Assembly: GCF_001308195.1 (NCBI RefSeq)
Contig: NZ_JXDF01000018.1
Span: 62,001-126,000 of the forward strand
From: Apilactobacillus kunkeei
GTDB lineage: Bacteria; Bacillota; Bacilli; Lactobacillales; Lactobacillaceae
Direction of reading: 5' to 3'
Length of the DNA stretch: 64,000 nt
This document shows positions 9,564-20,987 of this stretch, one piece after another. Made by a program: the position numbers and the translations under genes. The stretch's first letter is position 1. Each line of letters opens with the position of its first letter. The notes under the pieces are model-generated. The model was not told the DNA's origin and searched no databases. It saw nothing but the letters and a program-made list of their open reading frames with translations.

Positions 9564-12500
9564 TTATTGGTTATTTACGTCTTCTTCATTCATACGTTTT
9601 TCAATTTGGCTAATTGAGTAAACGTCGTTTGAATCAACTTTTGGTGATTCTTGTTCTTCAACTTTAGCGTTGATTTCACCGTAAGTCTTCATTCCAGTAC
9701 CAGCTGGAATTAGCTTACCAATAATAACATTTTCCTTAAGACCAACTAATGGATCGTTCTTTCCACGGATGGCAGCATCTGTTAGAACACGAGTAGTTTC
9801 TTGGAATGATGCAGCTGATAAGAAACTGTTAGTTTCTAGGGCAGCCTTAGTAATACCTAAGATAACTGGACGTGCAGTTGCTGGAATCTTACCAGAAATA
9901 ACTGCGTCAGCATTAGCTTCCTTAAAGTCGTTAATATCCATTAAAGTACCTGGAAGAACGTCAGTGTCACCTGAGTCCATGATTCTTACCTTACGTAGCA
10001 TTTGACGAACCATGATTTCAGCATGCTTATCACTAACTTCTACCCCTTGCATACGGTAAGTCTTTTGAACTTCACTTAGCAAGTATACTTCAGTTGATAG
10101 TGAGTCACGAACCTTGATTAGTTCCTTAGGATCAATTGAACCTTCGTTAATAGCTTGTCCACGACGGATGAAGTCACCTTCAGCCACGTTCATACGAGCA
10201 TTAATTGGAACTTTGTAAGTTCTAGTGTCGGCGTCACCCTTAACAGTAACTTCCTTCACTCTTTCAGCAGGGTTTTCTTCAATTAGAGATACAGTACCTG
10301 TAACTTCAGTAATTTCTGCTTTACCTTTAGGGTTTCTAGCTTCGAAGATTTCTTGAACACGAGGAAGACCTTGTGTGATATCGGCGTTACCAGCAACCCC
10401 ACCGGTATGGAAGTTACGCATAGTTAATTGAGTACCAGGTTCACCAATTGATTGAGCAGCAACAGTACCAACTGCTTCACCAACTTCTACAGGTGAACCA
10501 GTAGCTAAGTTACGACCGTAACATTTTTCACAAACCCCGTGAACTGTGTTACAAGTGAATGCAGAACGAATTTCAACTTCTTCAATTCCAGCAGCTTCAA
10601 TTGCTTCAGCTTCAGGTTCGTTAATCATTTGGTTATGCTTAACAATTACTTCACCAGTTTCTGGGTTCTTAACTGTCTTCATAGCATATCTACCAATGAT
10701 TCTATCGTATAGAGGTTCAATCATTTCGTTACCTTGCTTCAATGCAGCAACGATAACTCCACGGTCAGTGTTACAATCTTCTTCTCTGATAATAACGTCT
10801 TGAGCCACATCAACTAGACGACGAGTTAAGTAACCTGAGTTGGCAGTCTTCAAGGCAGTATCAGTCATACCCTTACGGGCACCGTGGGTAGAAATGAACA
10901 TTTCAAGAACTGATAGACCTTCACGGAAGTTAGCAGTGATAGGTAGTTCCATGATTTCACCATTAGGTGCGGCCATCAAACCACGCATACCAGCTAATTG
11001 AGTAAAGTTAGAGATGTTACCACGGGCACCAGAGTCACTCATCATAAAGATAGGGTTTTGAGGATCGAAGTTCTTCAACAAGTCGTTTTGAATTTCATCC
11101 TTAGCATCACTCCAGATACCGATAACTCTTTCGTAACGTTCTTGGTCAGTAATTAAACCACGACGGAATTGTTTTGTAACGTTTTCAACTTTTTTGTGTG
11201 AATCAGCAATAATTTGAGGTTTTGACTTAAGGTCAGTAACATCAGTGATACCAACAGTTAAACCTGACTTAGTTGATTCGTTGTAACCTAAGTCCTTCAT
11301 TCTATCTAGTAGTTGTGAAGTTTCAGTTACCTTGTATTGCTTGTAAACTTCAGCAATGATGTCTGATAAGAAACCTTTCTTGAAGGCACCGTTTAGAGGG
11401 GCATTCTTCAAGTGTTCATGGATATCTTCACCAGGTTCTAAGAAGAAACTGTCAGATAAGTGACCATGTAGGTTAGTATCAGTTGGTTCGTTCAAGTATT
11501 GGAATGTCTTTGGAAGAATACCGTTGAAGATAATCTTACCAATAGTTGTTACCAAAATCTTGTCCTTTTGTTCGTCAGTGAATGGCTTTTCGCTCATTGA
11601 TGAAGCGGCAATACCAACACGAGTGTGCCAGTGAGTTAAACCACTTTGGTATGAAAGTTTAGCTTCTTCAGGTGTGTTGAAGATCATACCTTCACCTTCA
11701 CGGCCTTCTTCTTCCATAGTTAGGTAGTAGTTACCGATAACCATATCTTGAGAAGGAGCAACGATTGGGTTTCCATCACGAGGGGCAAGAATATGAGTAG
11801 CAGCTAGCATCAATAGTCTTGATTCAGCTTGTGCTTCGTCTGATAAAGGAACGTGGATGGCCATTTGGTCACCATCAAAATCGGCGTTGTAAGCTTCACA
11901 AGCTAATGGGTGAAGACGCATTGATTTACCTGAAACCAATACTGGTTCGAATGCTTGAATACCTAATCTATGCAATGTAGGCGCACGGTTAAGTAATACT
12001 GGATGTTCCTTAATTACGTCATCCAATACATCGAATACTTCTTCATCTTTACGTTCGATTTGACGTTTAGCAGACTTAATGTTTGAAGCACTACCACGTT
12101 TTACAAGTTCTTTCATAATGAAAGGCTTGAATAATTCCATGGCCATTGGAACTGGAAGTCCCATTTGGTTGAACTTCAAGAATGGTCCAACATCAATAAC
12201 AGAACGACCAGAGTAGTCAACACGCTTACCAAGTAAGTTTTGTCTGAAACGACCTTGCTTACCTTTAAGCATGTGTGATAGTGACTTAAGTGGACGGTTA
12301 CCAGGACCGGCAACAGGACGACCACGACGACCGTTATCGATTAAAGCATCAACAGCTTCTTGTAGCATACGTTTTTCGTTTTGAACGATGATACCAGGAG
12401 CATGTAGATCTAACAATCTCTTTAGACGGTTATTTCTGTTAATAACACGACGGTACAAGTCGTTTAAGTCAGAAGTGGCGAAACGGCCACCTTCTAGTTG

Positions 12501-13226
12501 TACCATTGGTCTTAAGTCAGGTGGAATAACTGGAATTGCTTCCATTACCATCCATGACAAGTCATTACCTGATTGTAGGAATGCTTCTAGAATATCTAGA
12601 CGTCTAACCGCTCTAACACGCTTTTGACCAGTAGCCTTCTTTAGTTCATCTTTTAGTTCAGCAACTTCTTTATTGATATCAACATTGTTCAATAAAGTTC
12701 TAATTGCTTCAGCACCAATCTTAGCTTCGAAACGGTTACCGTATTCAAGTTTCTTTTCACGGTAATCTTGTTCTGAGATTAGTTGCTTGTTTTCTAGTGG
12801 AGTATCACCAGGATCTGTAACAACGTATGAAGCAAAGTAGATAATTTCTTCCAAAGCACGTGGGCTCATGTCTAATACAAGACCCATACGACTTGGAATT
12901 CCTTTGAAGTACCAAATGTGAGTTACTGGAGCAGCTAATTCAATGTGACCCATACGTTCACGACGTACTTTAGCACGTGTAACTTCTACTCCACAACGAT
13001 CACAGACGATACCCTTGTATCTAATACGTTTATATTTACCACAAGCACATTCCCAATCCTTTGTAGGACCGAAAATTCTTTCGTCGAATAGACCATCTTT
13101 TTCTGGTTTTAAAGTTCTGTAGTTGATAGTTTCTGGCTTTTTAACTTCACCAAATGACCAACTACGAATTTTATCAGAAGAAGCTAATCCAATTTGCATG
13201 CTTGAAAATTTGTTTACATCGACCAA
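9564..13226 (-). CDS. rpoC: RNA polymerase subunit beta'
   Basis: Catalytic subunit of RNA polymerase. 1220 residues. N-terminal zinc site CACGK...CDRCG around residues 60-80, active-site motif NADFDGDQM that binds the catalytic magnesium, trigger-loop region, and a second zinc site [14 protein letters not shown]. The start codon is TTG with AAAGGGG eight bases upstream. It follows rpoB by 17 bases in the same operon. Confidence 0.98.
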   Translation of the reverse strand: MVDVNKFSSMQIGLASSDKIRSWSFGEVKKPETINYRTLKPEKDGLFDERIFGPTKDWECACGKYKRIRYKGIVCDRCGVEVTRAKVRRERMGHIELAAPVTHIWYFKGIPSRMGLVLDMSPRALEEIIYFASYVVTDPGDTPLENKQLISEQDYREKKLEYGNRFEAKIGAEAIRTLLNNVDINKEVAELKDELKKATGQKRVRAVRRLDILEAFLQSGNDLSWMVMEAIPVIPPDLRPMVQLEGGRFATSDLNDLYRRVINRNNRLKRLLDLHAPGIIVQNEKRMLQEAVDALIDNGRRGRPVAGPGNRPLKSLSHMLKGKQGRFRQNLLGKRVDYSGRSVIDVGPFLKFNQMGLPVPMAMELFKPFIMKELVKRGSASNIKSAKRQIERKDEEVFDVLDDVIKEHPVLLNRAPTLHRLGIQAFEPVLVSGKSMRLHPLACEAYNADFDGDQMAIHVPLSDEAQAESRLLMLAATHILAPRDGNPIVAPSQDMVIGNYYLTMEEEGREGEGMIFNTPEEAKLSYQSGLTHWHTRVGIAASSMSEKPFTDEQKDKILVTTIGKIIFNGILPKTFQYLNEPTDTNLHGHLSDSFFLEPGEDIHEHLKNAPLNGAFKKGFLSDIIAEVYKQYKVTETSQLLDRMKDLGYNESTKSGLTVGITDVTDLKSKPQIIADSHKKVENVTKQFRRGLITDQERYERVIGIWSDAKDEIQNDLLKNFDPQNPIFMMSDSGARGNISNFTQLAGMRGLMAAPNGEIMELPITANFREGLSVLEMFISTHGARKGMTDTALKTANSGYLTRRLVDVAQDVIIREEDCNTDRGVIVAALKQGNEMIEPLYDRIIGRYAMKTVKNPETGEVIVKHNQMINEPEAEAIEAAGIEEVEIRSAFTCNTVHGVCEKCYGRNLATGSPVEVGEAVGTVAAQSIGEPGTQLTMRNFHTGGVAGNADITQGLPRVQEIFEARNPKGKAEITEVTGTVSLIEENPAERVKEVTVKGDADTRTYKVPINARMNVAEGDFIRRGQAINEGSIDPKELIKVRDSLSTEVYLLSEVQKTYRMQGVEVSDKHAEIMVRQMLRKVRIMDSGDTDVLPGTLMDINDFKEANADAVISGKIPATARPVILGITKAALETNSFLSAASFQETTRVLTDAAIRGKNDPLVGLKENVIIGKLIPAGTGMKTYGEINAKVEEQESPKVDSNDVYSISQIEKRMNEEDVNNQ

Positions 13227-13243
13227 TGGATAGTCCCCTTTCT

Positions 13244-16200
13244 TTATTCCTTAAAGTTGGTGTTTGCTTTGTCGTCTTGTTCAGACTTTTCTTCATCTTT
13301 TTCTTCTTGTTCTTTCTTTTGCTTTTCAGCTAGTTTGCTTAAAGCATCAACGTTAACAACACCGTCGTCTTCTTCGCTGTCTAAGTCACGAAGTTCGATT
13401 TCTTGGTTGTCTTCGTTAAGAACCTTCATGTCTAATCCTAGAGCTTGAAGTTCTTTTACAAGAACACGGAATGATTCAGGAACACCTGGCTTAGGAATTG
13501 GTTCACCCTTAACAATAGCTTCGTATGTCTTAACACGACCAACAACGTCATCTGACTTGTAAGTCAAGATTTCTTGTAGTGTGTATGCGGCACCATAAGC
13601 TTCTAGGGCCCAAACTTCCATTTCACCAAAACGTTGTCCACCAAATTGTGCTTTACCACCAAGTGGTTGTTGAGTAACTAGTGAGTAAGGTCCAATTGAA
13701 CGAGCATGGATCTTATCGTCAACCATGTGAGCAAGTTTCAAGTAGTGCATTACACCAACTGCAACACGTTTATCGAATGGTTCACCGGTTCTACCATCGT
13801 AAACAACTGACTTACCGTCTGAAGCCATACCAGCTTCCTTAACAGCGTCCCAGATATCTGAATCACGAGCACCATCGAATACCGGAGTACTTACGTGGAT
13901 ACCTAGTTTTCTAGCAGCCATACCTAAGTGTAATTCAAGAACTTGTCCAATGTTCATACGTGAAGGCACACCCATGGGACTCAATAGGATGTCAATTGGA
14001 GTACCATCTGGTAAGTAAGGCATATCTTCTTCAGGAATAACAATGGAAACAGTACCCTTGTTACCGTGACGACCAGACATCTTGTCCCCTACTTGGATCT
14101 TACGTTTTTGAGCAATGTAAACTCGAACCATCTTGTTTACACCTGGTGCTAATTCATCACCATTTTCTCTAGTGAAGACCTTAACGTCTTGAACGATACC
14201 GCCACCACCGTGAGGTACACGTAGTGAAGTATCACGGACTTCTCTAGACTTTTCACCGAAGATAGCATGTAGTAAACGTTCTTCAGCTGATAATTCTGTT
14301 ACACCCTTAGGAGTAACCTTACCAACCAAGATGTCACCATCATGTACTTCAGCACCAATTCTGATAGTTCCTTCTTCGTCAAGGTTTCTTAAAGCGTCTT
14401 CCCCAACGTTAGGAATTTCTCTAGTCATTTCTTCAGGTCCAAGTTTGGTATCTCTAGTTTCTGATTCGTATTCTTCAATATGAATTGAAGTGTATACATC
14501 TTCTCGAACTAATCTTTCTGAAATACCAATGGCATCTTCGAAGTTGTAACCTTGCCAAGTCATGAACGCAACAACTGGGTTTTGACCTAAAGCAAGTTCT
14601 CCGTTTTCCATTGAAGGACCGTCAGCTAGAATTTCATCAGCGTCAACCTTGTCGTTTACACGAACGATTGGACGTTGGTTGTAGTTCTTACCACCGTTTG
14701 AACGTTGGAACTTCATTAGCTTGTAAGTATCTAATGAACCGTCTTCTCTTCTAACACGTACTTCGTCAGCGTCAACGTATTCAACAGTACCTGGGTGTTT
14801 ACAGATTAAAGCAACACCAGAGTCATGAGCTGCCTTGTATTCGATACCAGTACCAACTAGTGGCGCATGTGGGTTAACCAAAGGAACAGCTTGACGTTGC
14901 ATGTTGGCACCCATCAAGGCACGGTTGGAGTCATCGTTTTCCAAGAAAGGAATACATGCAGTGGCAACTGAAACTACTTGCTTAGGAGAAACGTCCATGT
15001 AGTCAACGTTTTCAATCTTAGTTTCAATATTGTTTGACTTGTATCTAGCCATAACAACATCGTTCTTGAATGATCCGTCTTCATTTAATGGAGAGTTAGC
15101 TTGAGCAACTACGAAGTTATCTTCTTCGTCAGCTGATAAGTAATCAATCTTATCAGTTACTTTGTGAGTATCCCATGATACACGACGGTAAGGTGTTTCC
15201 ACGAAACCGTACTTGTTAACCTTAGAATAACTTGAAAGTGAGTTAATCAAACCAATGTTAGGACCTTCAGGAGTTTCAATAGGACAAATACGACCATAGT
15301 GAGTGTAGTGAACGTCACGAACTTCATATCCGGCACGGTCTCTGGTCAAACCACCAGGTCCCAATGCAGATAGACGACGTTTATGAGTTAATTCACCCAA
15401 TGGGTTAGTTTGGTCCATGAATTGTGACAATTGTGATGAACCAAAGAATTCCTTAATTGAAGCTACTACAGGACGAATGTTGATTAATTGTTGTGGAGTA
15501 ACAGTAGTAGTATCTTGAATTGACATACGTTCTCTTACTACACGTTCCATTCTTGCTAGACCAATTCTGAATTGGTTTTGTAGTAATTCACCAACAGAAC
15601 GGATACGACGGTTACCTAAATGGTCAATATCATCAGGTTCACCAATTCCTTCTTGCAAGTTGAAGAAGTAGTTGATAGCAGAAATGATATCTGCTGGAGT
15701 GATGTGATGGTAATCCAATGAGATGTTGTCGTTTCCAATCATGTTAACAACATGATCTGGATCTTTTTCTGATTGTACTTTGATGATTTGCACAGTCATT
15801 GGTTCTGGAACAACTGATTGTTCTGAAGGGTTGAAAGTGTATGCCTTGAAGTCTTCGCGGTCCAAGTAAGGAGCTAATTCCTTCATGACATTCTTATCAA
15901 TTACAGTACCCTTCTTAGCAATAATTTCACCAGTATCTGGATCAGCTAAAGTTTCAGCAAGGGTTAATCCTAGTAAACGAGTCTTTAGGCTTAACTTGTT
16001 GTTAGTCTTGTATCTACCAACAGGAGCCATGTCGTAACGTTTTGGATCGAAGAAACGAGTAGTCAATAGGCTACGAGATGAATCAGCAGTCTTAGGTTTA
16101 CCCGGACGTAGACGTTCGTAAATGTCCTTTAATGCTTCTTCAACACGTGAATCTTCAGTGTCTTTGTGGACATCTTTTTCAAGAGTCAATGAAAGACTAT

Positions 16201-16843
16201 CATTGCTACCCAAAATTTGAGTAATTTCGTCATCTGAACCGAAACCTAATGCACGAACTAGTTCAGTAATTGGTAGCTTTCTAGTTCTATCAATACGAAC
16301 GTATGATAAGTTCTTTGCGTCAGTTTCGAATTCCATCCAGGCACCACGGTTAGGAATTACAGTAGTACCATAGCTGATACGTCCATTCTTGTCTTCTTCT
16401 TTGTGGAAGAATACACCAGGAGAACGAACTAATTGTGAAACAATTACACGTTCTGCCCCGTTAATAATGAAAGTACCTTGATCAGTCATCAATGGGAAAT
16501 CGCCAAAGAATACATCTTGGGTCTTAATTTCACCAGTTTCATGATTGGTCAATTTCAATGTAATATGAAGTGGAGCTGAGTAGTTAGCCTCATGATCTCT
16601 TGCTTCATTAACAGTGTACTTAGGTTCTAATAATTGGTAATCAACGAATTCTAAGGATAGTTTTCCTTGGAAATCATCAATTGGCATAATGCTGTTAAAC
16701 ATTTCACGCAAACCTTCATCTAAGAACCACTTGTATGAATCGGTTTGAATTTCAATTAAATTAGGTAAATCAAGAACTTCCTTGATTTGAGAGTAACTTC
16801 TACGAATACGGTGTTTACCATATTTAACTAAATGTCCTGCCAA
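13244..16843 (-). CDS. rpoB: RNA polymerase subunit beta
   Basis: RNA polymerase beta subunit. The frame is open to a GTG at 16852, but that codon sits directly against the GGAGGGG Shine-Dalgarno; the TTG at 16843 is eight bases from it and yields [20 protein letters not shown], the family N-terminus. Hence 1199 residues. The rifampicin pocket is wild type as far as I can read: [27 protein letters not shown]. The C-terminus is acidic and charged ([13 protein letters not shown] then a Lys/Glu-rich tail). First gene of rpoB-rpoC, behind a leader that contains a terminator hairpin. Confidence 0.98.
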   Translation of the reverse strand: MAGHLVKYGKHRIRRSYSQIKEVLDLPNLIEIQTDSYKWFLDEGLREMFNSIMPIDDFQGKLSLEFVDYQLLEPKYTVNEARDHEANYSAPLHITLKLTNHETGEIKTQDVFFGDFPLMTDQGTFIINGAERVIVSQLVRSPGVFFHKEEDKNGRISYGTTVIPNRGAWMEFETDAKNLSYVRIDRTRKLPITELVRALGFGSDDEITQILGSNDSLSLTLEKDVHKDTEDSRVEEALKDIYERLRPGKPKTADSSRSLLTTRFFDPKRYDMAPVGRYKTNNKLSLKTRLLGLTLAETLADPDTGEIIAKKGTVIDKNVMKELAPYLDREDFKAYTFNPSEQSVVPEPMTVQIIKVQSEKDPDHVVNMIGNDNISLDYHHITPADIISAINYFFNLQEGIGEPDDIDHLGNRRIRSVGELLQNQFRIGLARMERVVRERMSIQDTTTVTPQQLINIRPVVASIKEFFGSSQLSQFMDQTNPLGELTHKRRLSALGPGGLTRDRAGYEVRDVHYTHYGRICPIETPEGPNIGLINSLSSYSKVNKYGFVETPYRRVSWDTHKVTDKIDYLSADEEDNFVVAQANSPLNEDGSFKNDVVMARYKSNNIETKIENVDYMDVSPKQVVSVATACIPFLENDDSNRALMGANMQRQAVPLVNPHAPLVGTGIEYKAAHDSGVALICKHPGTVEYVDADEVRVRREDGSLDTYKLMKFQRSNGGKNYNQRPIVRVNDKVDADEILADGPSMENGELALGQNPVVAFMTWQGYNFEDAIGISERLVREDVYTSIHIEEYESETRDTKLGPEEMTREIPNVGEDALRNLDEEGTIRIGAEVHDGDILVGKVTPKGVTELSAEERLLHAIFGEKSREVRDTSLRVPHGGGGIVQDVKVFTRENGDELAPGVNKMVRVYIAQKRKIQVGDKMSGRHGNKGTVSIVIPEEDMPYLPDGTPIDILLSPMGVPSRMNIGQVLELHLGMAARKLGIHVSTPVFDGARDSDIWDAVKEAGMASDGKSVVYDGRTGEPFDKRVAVGVMHYLKLAHMVDDKIHARSIGPYSLVTQQPLGGKAQFGGQRFGEMEVWALEAYGAAYTLQEILTYKSDDVVGRVKTYEAIVKGEPIPKPGVPESFRVLVKELQALGLDMKVLNEDNQEIELRDLDSEEDDGVVNVDALSKLAEKQKKEQEEKDEEKSEQDDKANTNFKE

Positions 16844-16934
16844 GTTCTTCACCCCTCCAAAAATTTCTACGCAAGTGAAATATTACAATTGTGTTACAAA
16901 TGCATTTTTTTACCCTTTTTATCTAAAAATGAGC

Positions 16935-16980
16935 AAAAAAAAACCAAAATAAGCAATTCAAATTGAAGCTTATTTTTGGT
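16935..16980 (-). terminator. Attenuator hairpin in the rpoB leader
   Basis: On the minus strand ACCAAAAATAAGC pairs with GCTTATTTTGGT (one bulged A) and is followed by nine T. This is a complete intrinsic terminator between the rpoB promoter and rpoB, so the operon must be expressed by partial read-through or regulated antitermination. Confidence 0.8.
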
Positions 16981-16984
16981 TAAT

Positions 16985-17040
16985 ATAGGCGTGTCTGACG
17001 GACAATAGATCGCCGACACACATTTCACTTCGTAGTTATA
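16985..17040 (-). ncRNA. Leader RNA resembling the Lacto-rpoB motif
   Basis: Just after the rpoB promoter the minus strand carries GTGTGTCGGCGATC, then ATTGTCCGTCAGACACGCC; GTGTGTC and GACACGC form a seven-base-pair stem (one G-U). A conserved RNA upstream of rpoB, named Lacto-rpoB, is known from Lactobacillales; position and fold agree, but I identify it from memory and not by covariance search. It lies immediately before the attenuator hairpin, so the two probably work together. Confidence 0.6.
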
Positions 17041-17047
17041 TATCTGT

Positions 17048-17076
17048 ATGATACTCTCGAAGGTATATAAAGTCAA
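17048..17076 (-). promoter_or_regulatory. rpoBC promoter
   Basis: Minus strand: -35 TTGACT (17071-17076), 17-base spacer, -10 TATCAT (17048-17053). It begins right after the clpC terminator, so rpoBC is an independent unit with a leader of about 200 bases. Confidence 0.85.
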
Positions 17077-17086
17077 GATTTAGACA

Positions 17087-17118
17087 ATAAAAAAGAGGGA
17101 TGATTCCCTCTTTTTTAT
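17087..17118. terminator. clpC terminator
   Basis: AAAAAGAGGGA and TCCCTCTTTTT form a perfect stem with a TGAT loop and T runs on either strand. The stem touches the clpC stop codon. Confidence 0.9.
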
Positions 17119-19616
17119 TATGCCTTAACGGCTTCTTTTTTAGTGATTGTAATCTTGCCTTTAGATGCTCCAATTGAAACGTCATCCCCTGGTTTAATTT
17201 CACCAGAAAGAATTTCTTCAGAAACTTTATCTTCGACATCGTTTTGCAATGCGCGACGAATTGGACGAGCACCGTATTCAGGATTGAAACCATTCTTAGC
17301 AATCAATTCGATTGCTGCTGGGGTCATCTTCACGTTGATGCCTAAGTCGTGAACTCGTTTCAACAAATCGTTAGACATTAATTTAACAATTTCTTGAACT
17401 TGTTTTTCGTTTAGTTCGTGGAAGATGATTGTTTCATCGATACGGTTTAAAAATTCTGGTCTGAAGAATCTCTTCATTTGTTCTTCGACTGTCTTTCTCA
17501 TTAGCTTGTAGTTTTCATCGTCATGATCTAGTTCAGCACCAAAACCAACAGTCTTCTTATCACGTAGTGTTCTAGCACCTAAGTTAGAAGTCATTATTAA
17601 GACAGTGTTTCTAAAGTCGACATGTCTACCCTTAGAATCTGTTAGGTATCCATCATCTAATACTTGTAGTAGCAAGTTGAAGACATCTGGATGAGCCTTT
17701 TCTACTTCATCGAATAGAACAACTGAGTATGGATGTTGTCTTACCTTTTCAGTCAATTGGCCACCTTCATCGTATCCAACGTATCCTGGAGCTGAACCAA
17801 CCATTCGAGAAGCGGATTCTTTTTGCATGTATTCTGACATATCAATTCTGATAATGTCGTCCTTTGAACCAAACATTTCTTCAGCTAAGTCCTTAGCTAA
17901 TTCAGTCTTACCAACACCGGTAGGTCCTAAGAAAATGAATGAACCGATTGGTCTGTTTGGATCCTTGATACCACTTCTAGCACGTCTAATTGCACGTGAT
18001 ACAGCAGAAACGGCTTCGTTTTGACCAATAATCTTCTTGTGTAGGATTGATTCTAGGTTAACCAAACGCTTGCTGTCAGCCTTGGTCATCTTAGTTACTG
18101 GAACACCAGTCCATTCTGAGACAACTTTAGCGACATCTTCACCAGTTTCTTCGATATCGAAGTTGTGGTCTTCTTGACGTTGCTTTTTGATATCAGCGGT
18201 TTCTTGACGCTTAGTCTTTAGTTCTTCTTGTAGTTCTTGTTCCTTTTGACGAAGTGAAACAGCATCTTCGAAGCGTTGTTCTTCGATGGCGCTTTCCATT
18301 TGAGTACTGTATTCGTTGATTTTGTTTTCTAGTTCTTCTAATGGATTGTTTTCGTCTAGGTTATTGATTTTAACCATTGCAGCAGCTTCATCCATCAAGT
18401 CGATTGCCTTATCAGGTAGGAAACGGTTGCTGATGTATCTGCTTGATAAATCAACGGCCTTTTCGATTGCGTCATCGGTAATCTTTACTTGGTGATGGCT
18501 TTCGTACTTAGGACGAATTCCCTTTAGAATTTCGACAGCTTCATCTCTAGTAGGTTCATCAACTGAAACAGTTGCGAATCTTCTAGCCAATGCACCATCT
18601 TTTTCGATGTACTTTTGGTATTCATCCAAAGTAGTAGCACCGATTGTTTGAAGATCTCCTCTAGCAAGTGCTGGCTTTAGGATGTTAGACGCATCGATAG
18701 CTCCTTCAGCACCACCGGCACCCATTAGAGTGTGTAGTTCGTCAATGAATAGGATTACGTTACCTACTGACTTGATTTCACTGATAATCTTCATTAGACG
18801 TTTTTCAAACTCACCACGGTACTTAGTACCAGCGACTAGAGTTCCCATTTCAAGCATCATGATCCGTTTGTTTTGCATGTCTTCTGGAACTTGTCTGTGA
18901 GCAACCTTTAATGCCAAGCCTTCAACAACGGCAGTCTTACCTACCCCTGCTTCCCCGATTAGCACTGGGTTGTTCTTAGTACGACGACTAAGAATTTGAA
19001 TTACACGTTTGATAACATCGTCTCTACCAATAGTAGGATCGATTAGACCATCCTTGGCTGACTTAGTAAGGTCAGTCGCAAGTGAGTCTAATGTAGGAGT
19101 AGTTCCGTTGTTGCGAGCTGCTTTAGTTCCTGGTAGTGGAATGTTCTTTGAGTTTGAACTTGAATCACCTGGAAATCCCATCTTACGTAATAGTACCTTC
19201 TTTACCTCATTTACTTCGACCACGTTTAGTGCCACTAGAATTCTAGCAGCTAAAGTGTCTGGAGTATCTAGGATGGCAAGTAATAAGTGTTCTGTTCCTA
19301 TCTTAATTGCACCGTATTTCTTCGCAATTTGACCAGATAAGGTCAAGATTGCTTCAGCCTTAGGTGAGTATGGTAGGTATGTGTCCTTGTCTGAATCTGT
19401 TAGGTTACCGTATCCAACCAAGATTTCCATTTCGCCTTTAATATCATCTTCGTGAACATCGCATTGCTTTAAGGCTGACTTTGCGATGCCGTTATCTTCC
19501 ATTGATAAAGCTAGTAATAAGTGTTCTGTCCCAATCCCTTGGTGGCCAAACACTTTGGCTTGTTCTTGTGCCAAAATCAATACGTTCTTTGCGCTTGGAG
19601 TAAAAATGTTATCCAT
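17118..19616 (-). CDS. clpC: ATP-dependent Clp protease ATP-binding subunit ClpC
   Basis: Hsp100 unfoldase that feeds proteins to ClpP. 832 residues: a double Clp N-domain (about 1-150, starting [19 protein letters not shown]), first AAA+ domain with [15 protein letters not shown], a middle coiled region with [16 protein letters not shown] typical of ClpC, second AAA+ domain with [17 protein letters not shown], and a C-terminal D2-small domain. A GTG at 19628 is in frame, but GAGG lies six bases before the ATG at 19616, which is preferred. Fifteen bases after ctsR, so one operon; the mcsA-mcsB genes found between them in Bacillus are absent. Confidence 0.96.
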   Translation of the reverse strand: MDNIFTPSAKNVLILAQEQAKVFGHQGIGTEHLLLALSMEDNGIAKSALKQCDVHEDDIKGEMEILVGYGNLTDSDKDTYLPYSPKAEAILTLSGQIAKKYGAIKIGTEHLLLAILDTPDTLAARILVALNVVEVNEVKKVLLRKMGFPGDSSSNSKNIPLPGTKAARNNGTTPTLDSLATDLTKSAKDGLIDPTIGRDDVIKRVIQILSRRTKNNPVLIGEAGVGKTAVVEGLALKVAHRQVPEDMQNKRIMMLEMGTLVAGTKYRGEFEKRLMKIISEIKSVGNVILFIDELHTLMGAGGAEGAIDASNILKPALARGDLQTIGATTLDEYQKYIEKDGALARRFATVSVDEPTRDEAVEILKGIRPKYESHHQVKITDDAIEKAVDLSSRYISNRFLPDKAIDLMDEAAAMVKINNLDENNPLEELENKINEYSTQMESAIEEQRFEDAVSLRQKEQELQEELKTKRQETADIKKQRQEDHNFDIEETGEDVAKVVSEWTGVPVTKMTKADSKRLVNLESILHKKIIGQNEAVSAVSRAIRRARSGIKDPNRPIGSFIFLGPTGVGKTELAKDLAEEMFGSKDDIIRIDMSEYMQKESASRMVGSAPGYVGYDEGGQLTEKVRQHPYSVVLFDEVEKAHPDVFNLLLQVLDDGYLTDSKGRHVDFRNTVLIMTSNLGARTLRDKKTVGFGAELDHDDENYKLMRKTVEEQMKRFFRPEFLNRIDETIIFHELNEKQVQEIVKLMSNDLLKRVHDLGINVKMTPAAIELIAKNGFNPEYGARPIRRALQNDVEDKVSEEILSGEIKPGDDVSIGASKGKITITKKEAVKA

Positions 19617-19631
19617 ATCGTGCCTCACTTT

Positions 19632-20099
19632 CTAGCTTTTGTATCTTAAATGATCAAGTATTGCGACCATTATATTCGCTCTAATTTCATTTTCAAGTAG
19701 TTTGTTGCCGACAGCTAGTGTCTGCTTCTTAATAGATGCTAACACTAAATCAGCTTCATTGTCAGTAATTAGATTATTTAACACCAAAGTGTTGATAATT
19801 GCCTTACCTTCACGTTGAGTTAAACCGTCGCCAATGGCATTAATCAGCGTATCTAAAATATCTATATTATCAAGCAGCTTCACCTTTTCAATACGAATGT
19901 ATCCACCGCCTCCACGCTTACTTTCGACTACGTATCCATTTTGAATGGTAAACCTAGTCTTAATAACGTAGTTAATTTGTGATGGAACCACATCGAAATG
20001 GCTGGCAATATCAGATCTACTTATTTCGACTCTCTCGTCTTCAGCAATCATTTCCTTTAAATACTTCTCAATAATATCTGAAATATTCTTACCCTGCAT
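19632..20099 (-). CDS. ctsR: Transcriptional repressor of stress genes CtsR
   Basis: Winged-helix repressor of class III heat-shock genes. 155 residues starting MQGKNISDIIEKYLKEMI, with the HTH region ISRSDIASHFDVVPSQINYV, the beta-wing ESKRGGGGYIRI whose glycine-rich tip senses heat in known CtsR proteins, and a C-terminal dimerisation domain. A CtsR box overlaps its own promoter region, indicating autoregulation together with clpC. Confidence 0.96.
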   Translation of the reverse strand: MQGKNISDIIEKYLKEMIAEDERVEISRSDIASHFDVVPSQINYVIKTRFTIQNGYVVESKRGGGGYIRIEKVKLLDNIDILDTLINAIGDGLTQREGKAIINTLVLNNLITDNEADLVLASIKKQTLAVGNKLLENEIRANIMVAILDHLRYKS

Positions 20100-20114
20100 A
20101 ATACCACCTCTTTC

Positions 20115-20131
20115 TTTGACTAATTCTGACT
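20115..20131 (-). promoter_or_regulatory. CtsR operator
   Basis: Minus strand AGTCAGAATTAGTCAAA: two near-identical heptads (AGTCAGA, AGTCAAA) separated by three bases, close to the known CtsR box of tandem GGTCAAA-type heptads. It lies just downstream of the ctsR -10 element, where a bound repressor would block initiation. Confidence 0.85.
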
Positions 20132-20134
20132 ATA

Positions 20135-20163
20135 ATTATACGGACTTATATTGAAAATGCAAA
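20135..20163 (-). promoter_or_regulatory. ctsR-clpC promoter
   Basis: Minus strand: -10 TATAAT (20135-20140) with a weak -35 TTTGCA 17 bases upstream (20158-20163). The perfect -10 and adjacent CtsR box fit a strong but repressed stress promoter. Confidence 0.7.
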
Positions 20164-20180
20164 GATTTTTAACGAAAAAC

Positions 20181-20213
20181 AAAAAAGAGAAAACAAATTA
20201 ATGTTTTCTCTTT
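20181..20213 (-). terminator. Terminator of the tRNA operon
   Basis: Minus strand AGAGAAAACA pairs with TGTTTTCTCT over a short loop, followed by T residues. Ends the eight-gene tRNA transcript before the ctsR promoter. Confidence 0.82.
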
Positions 20214-20224
20214 GGGTTATATTA

Positions 20225-20298
20225 TCGGGAAGACAGGATTCGAACCTGCGACCCCCTGGTCCCAAACCAGGTGCTCTACCAAGCTGAGCTACTTCCCG
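20225..20298 (-). tRNA. tRNA-Pro (anticodon UGG)
   Basis: 74 bases including the discriminator A. Acceptor CGGGAAG/CUUCCCG, anticodon arm CCUGG-UUUGGGA-CCAGG with anticodon UGG, and T loop UUCGAAU. The first base is C, as usual for bacterial tRNA-Pro. CCA is not encoded. Last gene of the cluster. Confidence 0.97.
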
Positions 20299-20310
20299 AA
20301 AATAAAAAAA

Positions 20311-20384
20311 TGCACCCAGTAGGAGTCGAACCTACAACCTTCTGATTCGTAGTCAGACACTCTATCCAGTTGCGCTATGGGTGC
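20311..20384 (-). tRNA. tRNA-Arg (anticodon ACG)
   Basis: 74 bases. Acceptor GCACCCA/UGGGUGC, anticodon arm UCUGA-CUACGAA-UCAGA, anticodon ACG. This is the tRNA whose A34 is converted to inosine by TadA in nearly all bacteria. Confidence 0.97.
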
Positions 20385-20408
20385 ATAATAGTATTAAATT
20401 ATTTGAAA

Positions 20409-20494
20409 TGCCGAGGACCGGGATCGAACCGGTACGGTTATCACTAACCGCAGGATTTTAAGTCCTGTGCGTCTGCCAATTCCGCCACCCCGGC
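20409..20494 (-). tRNA. tRNA-Leu (anticodon UAA)
   Basis: 86 bases with a long variable arm (class II). Acceptor GCCGGGG/CCUCGGC, anticodon arm CAGGA-CUUAAAA-UCCUG, anticodon UAA. Confidence 0.97.
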
Positions 20495-20507
20495 AGAACT
20501 ATGCAAA

Positions 20508-20579
20508 AGCGGAAGACGGGATTCGAACCCGCGACCCCCACCATGGCAAGGTGATGTTCTACCACTGAACTACTTCCGC
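20508..20579 (-). tRNA. tRNA-Gly (anticodon GCC)
   Basis: 72 bases with discriminator U. Acceptor GCGGAAG/CUUCCGC, anticodon arm UCACC-UUGCCAU-GGUGG, anticodon GCC. Confidence 0.97.
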
Positions 20580-20583
20580 ATAA

Positions 20584-20657
20584 TGCCGACTAGATGATTC
20601 GAACACCCGACCTCTTCATTACTAGTGAAGCGCTCTAGCCAACTGAGCTAAGTCGGC
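20584..20657 (-). tRNA. tRNA-Thr (anticodon AGU)
   Basis: 74 bases. Acceptor GCCGACU/AGUCGGC, anticodon arm CUUCA-CUAGUAA-UGAAG with anticodon AGU, and a T stem using two G-U pairs. All arms fold, so it looks functional. An A at position 34 in a threonine tRNA is uncommon in bacteria and would need inosine modification to read ACC. Confidence 0.93.
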
Positions 20658-20678
20658 AGCAATTATGCAAATTGCAAA

Positions 20679-20762
20679 TGCGGGCGAAGGGATTCGAACC
20701 CCCACTTCCATAAGGAAACTAGAACCTAAATCTAGCGCGTCTGCCAGTTCCGCCACGCCCGC
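20679..20762 (-). tRNA. tRNA-Leu (anticodon UAG)
   Basis: 84 bases with a long variable arm (UUUCC/GGAAG). Acceptor GCGGGCG/CGCCCGC, anticodon arm CUAGA-UUUAGGU-UCUAG, anticodon UAG. Second leucine tRNA of the cluster. Confidence 0.97.
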
Positions 20763-20797
20763 ATGATTATATTAAAATGTATATGGCATAGAGCCAA

Positions 20798-20870
20798 TGA
20801 GCCGTGGCAGGTTCGAACTGCCGACCCTCTGATTAAAAGTCAGATGCTCTACCGGCTGAGCTAACGGCTC
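20798..20870 (-). tRNA. tRNA-Lys (anticodon UUU)
   Basis: 73 bases. Acceptor GAGCCGU/ACGGCUC, anticodon arm UCUGA-CUUUUAA-UCAGA, anticodon UUU. Confidence 0.97.
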
Positions 20871-20873
20871 ATA

Positions 20874-20946
20874 TGGAGGATACAGGGCTCGAACCTGTGA
20901 CCTCCTGCTTGTAAGGCAGATGCTCTCCCAACTGAGCTAATCCTCC
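20874..20946 (-). tRNA. tRNA-Val (anticodon UAC)
   Basis: 73 bases. Acceptor GGAGGAU/AUCCUCC, anticodon arm UCUGC-CUUACAA-GCAGG, anticodon UAC. First gene of the cluster; the order Val-Lys-Leu-Thr-Gly-Leu-Arg-Pro resembles tRNA arrays that follow rRNA operons in lactobacilli, but no 5S rRNA precedes it here. Confidence 0.97.
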
Positions 20947-20987
20947 ATGAGGTCTTTCAAGTTATCTCTTAACAAGACAACTATTTA

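Noticed and set aside
5570-16843. Many open frames of 60-130 codons opposite fusA, rpoC and rpoB
   Set aside because: They are antisense shadows produced by the codon use of highly expressed genes; none has a ribosome-binding site with family likeness.
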